From assembly GCA_910577085.1 (NCBI GenBank), contig CAJTLE010000068.1:1-15696 (forward strand): DNA of 15,696 nt. The letters run 5' to 3'. A program made the position numbers and the translations under genes. This DNA is from an uncultured Allobaculum sp. (GTDB taxonomy: Bacteria > Bacillota_I > Bacilli_A > Erysipelotrichales > Erysipelotrichaceae). The notes under the pieces were generated by a model, which saw only the letters and a program-made list of their open reading frames with translations, did not search any database and was not told the DNA's origin. Positions within the stretch are counted from its first letter, which is position 1. Every line of letters starts with the position of its first letter. Shown here in pieces: positions 14,346 to 15,696 of the stretch.

Positions 14346-15317
14346 ATGCTCAAACAATATAAATACGATGGATCCGAAGCGATCAATCTGAAAAAAGCAC
14401 CAACGTCCCCCAAGGACATGAAAAAACACAAAGAGGAGCTGATCGCCAAAACCGCGGCCAATCAGCTTCAGATTCAGCAGCTGCAGGACAAACTGTATGC
14501 GGATGGAAGAGAAGGTTTGATTATTCTTATTCAGGCCCGAGATGCGGCTGGTAAAGATGGAACCATCAAACACGTCATGAGTGGTGTCAATCCACAGGGT
14601 GTGGATGTTTACAGCTTTAAATCCCCAAGCCATGAAGAACTCGCTCATGACTTCCTGTGGCGTTTTAATAAGGCACTTCCAGAACGGGGCAAGATTGCGA
14701 TCTTCAACCGCTCCTACTATGAAGATGTTCTGATTGTCAAAGTCAGAGAACTCTGGAAAAAGTACAAACTGCCGGAAAGACTGCTCAATGCGGATATCAT
14801 TACCCGCCGCTACAAACAGATTTCGGAATTTGAAGAATATCTGTATGACAACGGCTATCGTGTTGTCAAAATCTACCTGAATGTTTCCGCTGAAACCCAG
14901 AAAAAACGGTTCATGGAACGTATTGAACGTCCGGAAAAGAACTGGAAGTTCTCCGAAGCGGATTTAAGTGAACGCGGTCTTTGGGATGAATATACCGAAG
15001 CGTATGAAGATATGATCAATGCCACATCTACAGAACGCTGTCCATGGTATGTCATTCCAGCAGACAAGAAATGGTATGCGCGCTTCCTGGTTTCTGAAGC
15101 CATCCTGAATGCGCTGGAGAAAATTGATCCGAAGTATCCGACCCTGTCCAAAGATCAGGTCGATCAGCTCCATGTTTATAAAGAAGCCCTCGAAAGCGAA
15201 AAACCAAGCACCGAAGAAAATACCTTTGAAGCTTCAGCCGTTGAAGTCCGGGCTGCGGGCGGCAGTGTGATCAAAGATAAAGATGTTCAGACGTCTTTAG
15301 ATACGCAGAACAACTGA
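14346..15317 (+). CDS. ppk2: PPK2-family polyphosphate:nucleotide phosphotransferase
   Basis: A cytoplasmic kinase that moves phosphate between polyphosphate and nucleotides, usually phosphorylating ADP, GDP or AMP at the expense of polyphosphate. The 323-residue protein has a single PPK2 domain: the degenerate Walker A ARDAAGKDGTIKHVMSGVNP (64-83), SFKSPSHEELAHDFLWR (90-106), the Walker B-like IAIFNRSYYEDVLIVKV (117-133), the lid region around RRYKQISEFE (154-163) and DKKWYARFLVSEAI (240-253). Beyond about residue 285 is a Ser/Glu/Thr-rich tail of roughly 40 residues that is not part of the usual core. The family subclass (AMP or ADP preference) cannot be decided by eye. The ribosome binding site is weak (CAGG), with a TATACT about 27 bases before the ATG as a possible -10. 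It is a single gene. Confidence 0.94.
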   Translation: MLKQYKYDGSEAINLKKAPTSPKDMKKHKEELIAKTAANQLQIQQLQDKLYADGREGLIILIQARDAAGKDGTIKHVMSGVNPQGVDVYSFKSPSHEELAHDFLWRFNKALPERGKIAIFNRSYYEDVLIVKVRELWKKYKLPERLLNADIITRRYKQISEFEEYLYDNGYRVVKIYLNVSAETQKKRFMERIERPEKNWKFSEADLSERGLWDEYTEAYEDMINATSTERCPWYVIPADKKWYARFLVSEAILNALEKIDPKYPTLSKDQVDQLHVYKEALESEKPSTEENTFEASAVEVRAAGGSVIKDKDVQTSLDTQNN

Positions 15318-15466
15318 AGGCTTTGAAAAGCTCTGAGTGAATCATTTTGAATGAACTTGGTTTCACAATGATTTCAGGCTCTTGTGATCGATATGAAAGC
15401 GTTAAACAGCTGGAAAAGAATTGTGTTTTCCGAGGCTGCTGACAAAATTTGATTGATTTACCACTG

Positions 15467-15502
15467 AGGTAGTGACTAACCGTTGAGCCACTACCTTTTT
15501 TT
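15467..15502 (+). terminator. Hairpin with T-run between ppk2 and the transposase
   Basis: AGGTAGTG (15467-15474) pairs with CACTACCT (15489-15496), with extra pairing of CTAAC and GTTGAG inside, and seven Ts. It is 150 bases past the ppk2 stop. It may terminate ppk2, or belong to the left end of the insertion sequence as a block to read-through. Confidence 0.75.
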
Positions 15503-15551
15503 ATGTCTAATAAGAAATCACATTGAATACACAAAATCATTTGAAAATATA

Positions 15552-15580
15552 TTGACATTCTATTGCTTCTGTTTTATAAT
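15552..15580 (+). promoter_or_regulatory. Perfect-consensus sigma-70/SigA promoter of the transposase
   Basis: TTGACA (15552-15557), exactly 17 bases, then TATAAT (15575-15580): a textbook optimum. The start would be near 15587, leaving almost no leader before the ATG at 15601, so the AAGGTGG ribosome binding site (15587-15593) would lie at the very 5' end of the RNA. Confidence 0.93.
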
Positions 15581-15600
15581 TTAACTAAGGTGGTAATAAT

Positions 15601-15696
15601 ATGTTCAAATCTTCTAACCAAATGACTCTTGATTTCAGTCCCTATTCCGCACTTTACGGTATTCTCATCCCTAAAGACAGCTTCTGGAGAAAACTC
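15601..15696 (+). CDS. Transposase, N-terminal fragment (truncated by window end)
   Basis: Thirty-two codons are visible, open to the window edge. The N-terminus MFKSSNQMTLDF, then the SPYSALYGILIPKDSFWRKL pattern, is typical of IS1182/IS5-type transposases in Firmicutes, in which an LYD.(I/L)IPKDH.L(R/L)K motif opens the N-terminal DUF772-like domain. AAGGTGG lies 7 bases before the ATG. Whether the element is complete and active cannot be judged here. The second half of that block reads GILIPKDSFWRK rather than the usual DILIPKDHLLRK, a small divergence. Confidence 0.8.
   Translation, partial: MFKSSNQMTLDFSPYSALYGILIPKDSFWRKL

Larger units (their letters stand above)
15503..15696 (+). mobile_element. 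Left part of an insertion sequence (IS1182-like), cut by the window edge
   Basis: From about 15500 the DNA becomes markedly AT-rich compared with the preceding genes, and it carries a very strong promoter and the start of a transposase. The exact left boundary and terminal inverted repeat cannot be set because the right end is outside the window. The family assignment rests on the transposase N-terminus and is tentative. Confidence 0.6.

Noticed and set aside
15380..15450. Inverted repeats downstream of ppk2 (TGAATCATT/AATGATTTCA and GGAAAA/TTTTCC)
   Set aside because: Neither is followed by a T-run, and both are short; no function can be argued.

Overview
The window reads as chromosomal DNA of a low-to-mid GC Firmicute, most likely an Erysipelotrichaceae-type gut bacterium. 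Pointers are a Gram-positive style ParE/ParC pair with an 8-bp overlap, a UPF0154 (YneF) small membrane protein, a ComK-family protein, strong AAGGAGG-type ribosome binding sites, and a transposase N-terminus resembling those common in that family. The taxonomic call is inference from gene content; no rRNA or tRNA gene was found.

Layout, left to right. A lipoprotein gene on the minus strand (101-982) is followed by a gene-poor, repeat-bearing stretch (983-1557), then a small secreted protein with three DUF5648-like repeats (1558-2127) closed by a strong terminator. Next comes a two-gene unit: an FtsK/SpoIIIE DNA translocase (2352-4997) and a RidA-family protein (5000-5407) whose ribosome binding site lies inside the ftsK end. 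Converging on it are two minus-strand genes: a divergent ComK-family protein (5383-6048 or 6138) and an NADPH-dependent FMN reductase-family protein (6214-6780), with a terminator between them. The right half is on the plus strand: parE-parC (7073-11573), yneF (11667-11897), a monofunctional peptidoglycan glycosyltransferase (12235-13026), an EamA-type transporter (13260-14144), a PPK2 polyphosphate kinase (14346-15317), and the first 32 codons of a transposase driven by a perfect-consensus sigma-70 promoter at the right edge.

Functionally the core is chromosome segregation and envelope growth. FtsK pumps DNA through the septum, topoisomerase IV (ParE2ParC2) unlinks sister chromosomes, and the GT51 enzyme makes glycan strands. 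In E. coli FtsK interacts with ParC, so their proximity here is sensible, although they are not one operon: two minus-strand genes separate them.

The observations most worth following up are: (1) the ParC C-terminus, where a 12-bp in-frame repeat (PEKE x5) leads to QLTLF, a near match to the beta-sliding-clamp binding motif; (2) a ComK-family protein with an enlarged linker and no Bacillus-type C-terminal tail; (3) a RidA homologue lacking the catalytic arginine, coupled to ftsK; (4) three imperfect copies of a 25-bp sequence plus a perfect 14-bp tandem duplication upstream of the DUF5648-like gene; and (5) a possible structured RNA upstream of the glycosyltransferase. No CRISPR array, phage region or complete new defence system was seen.
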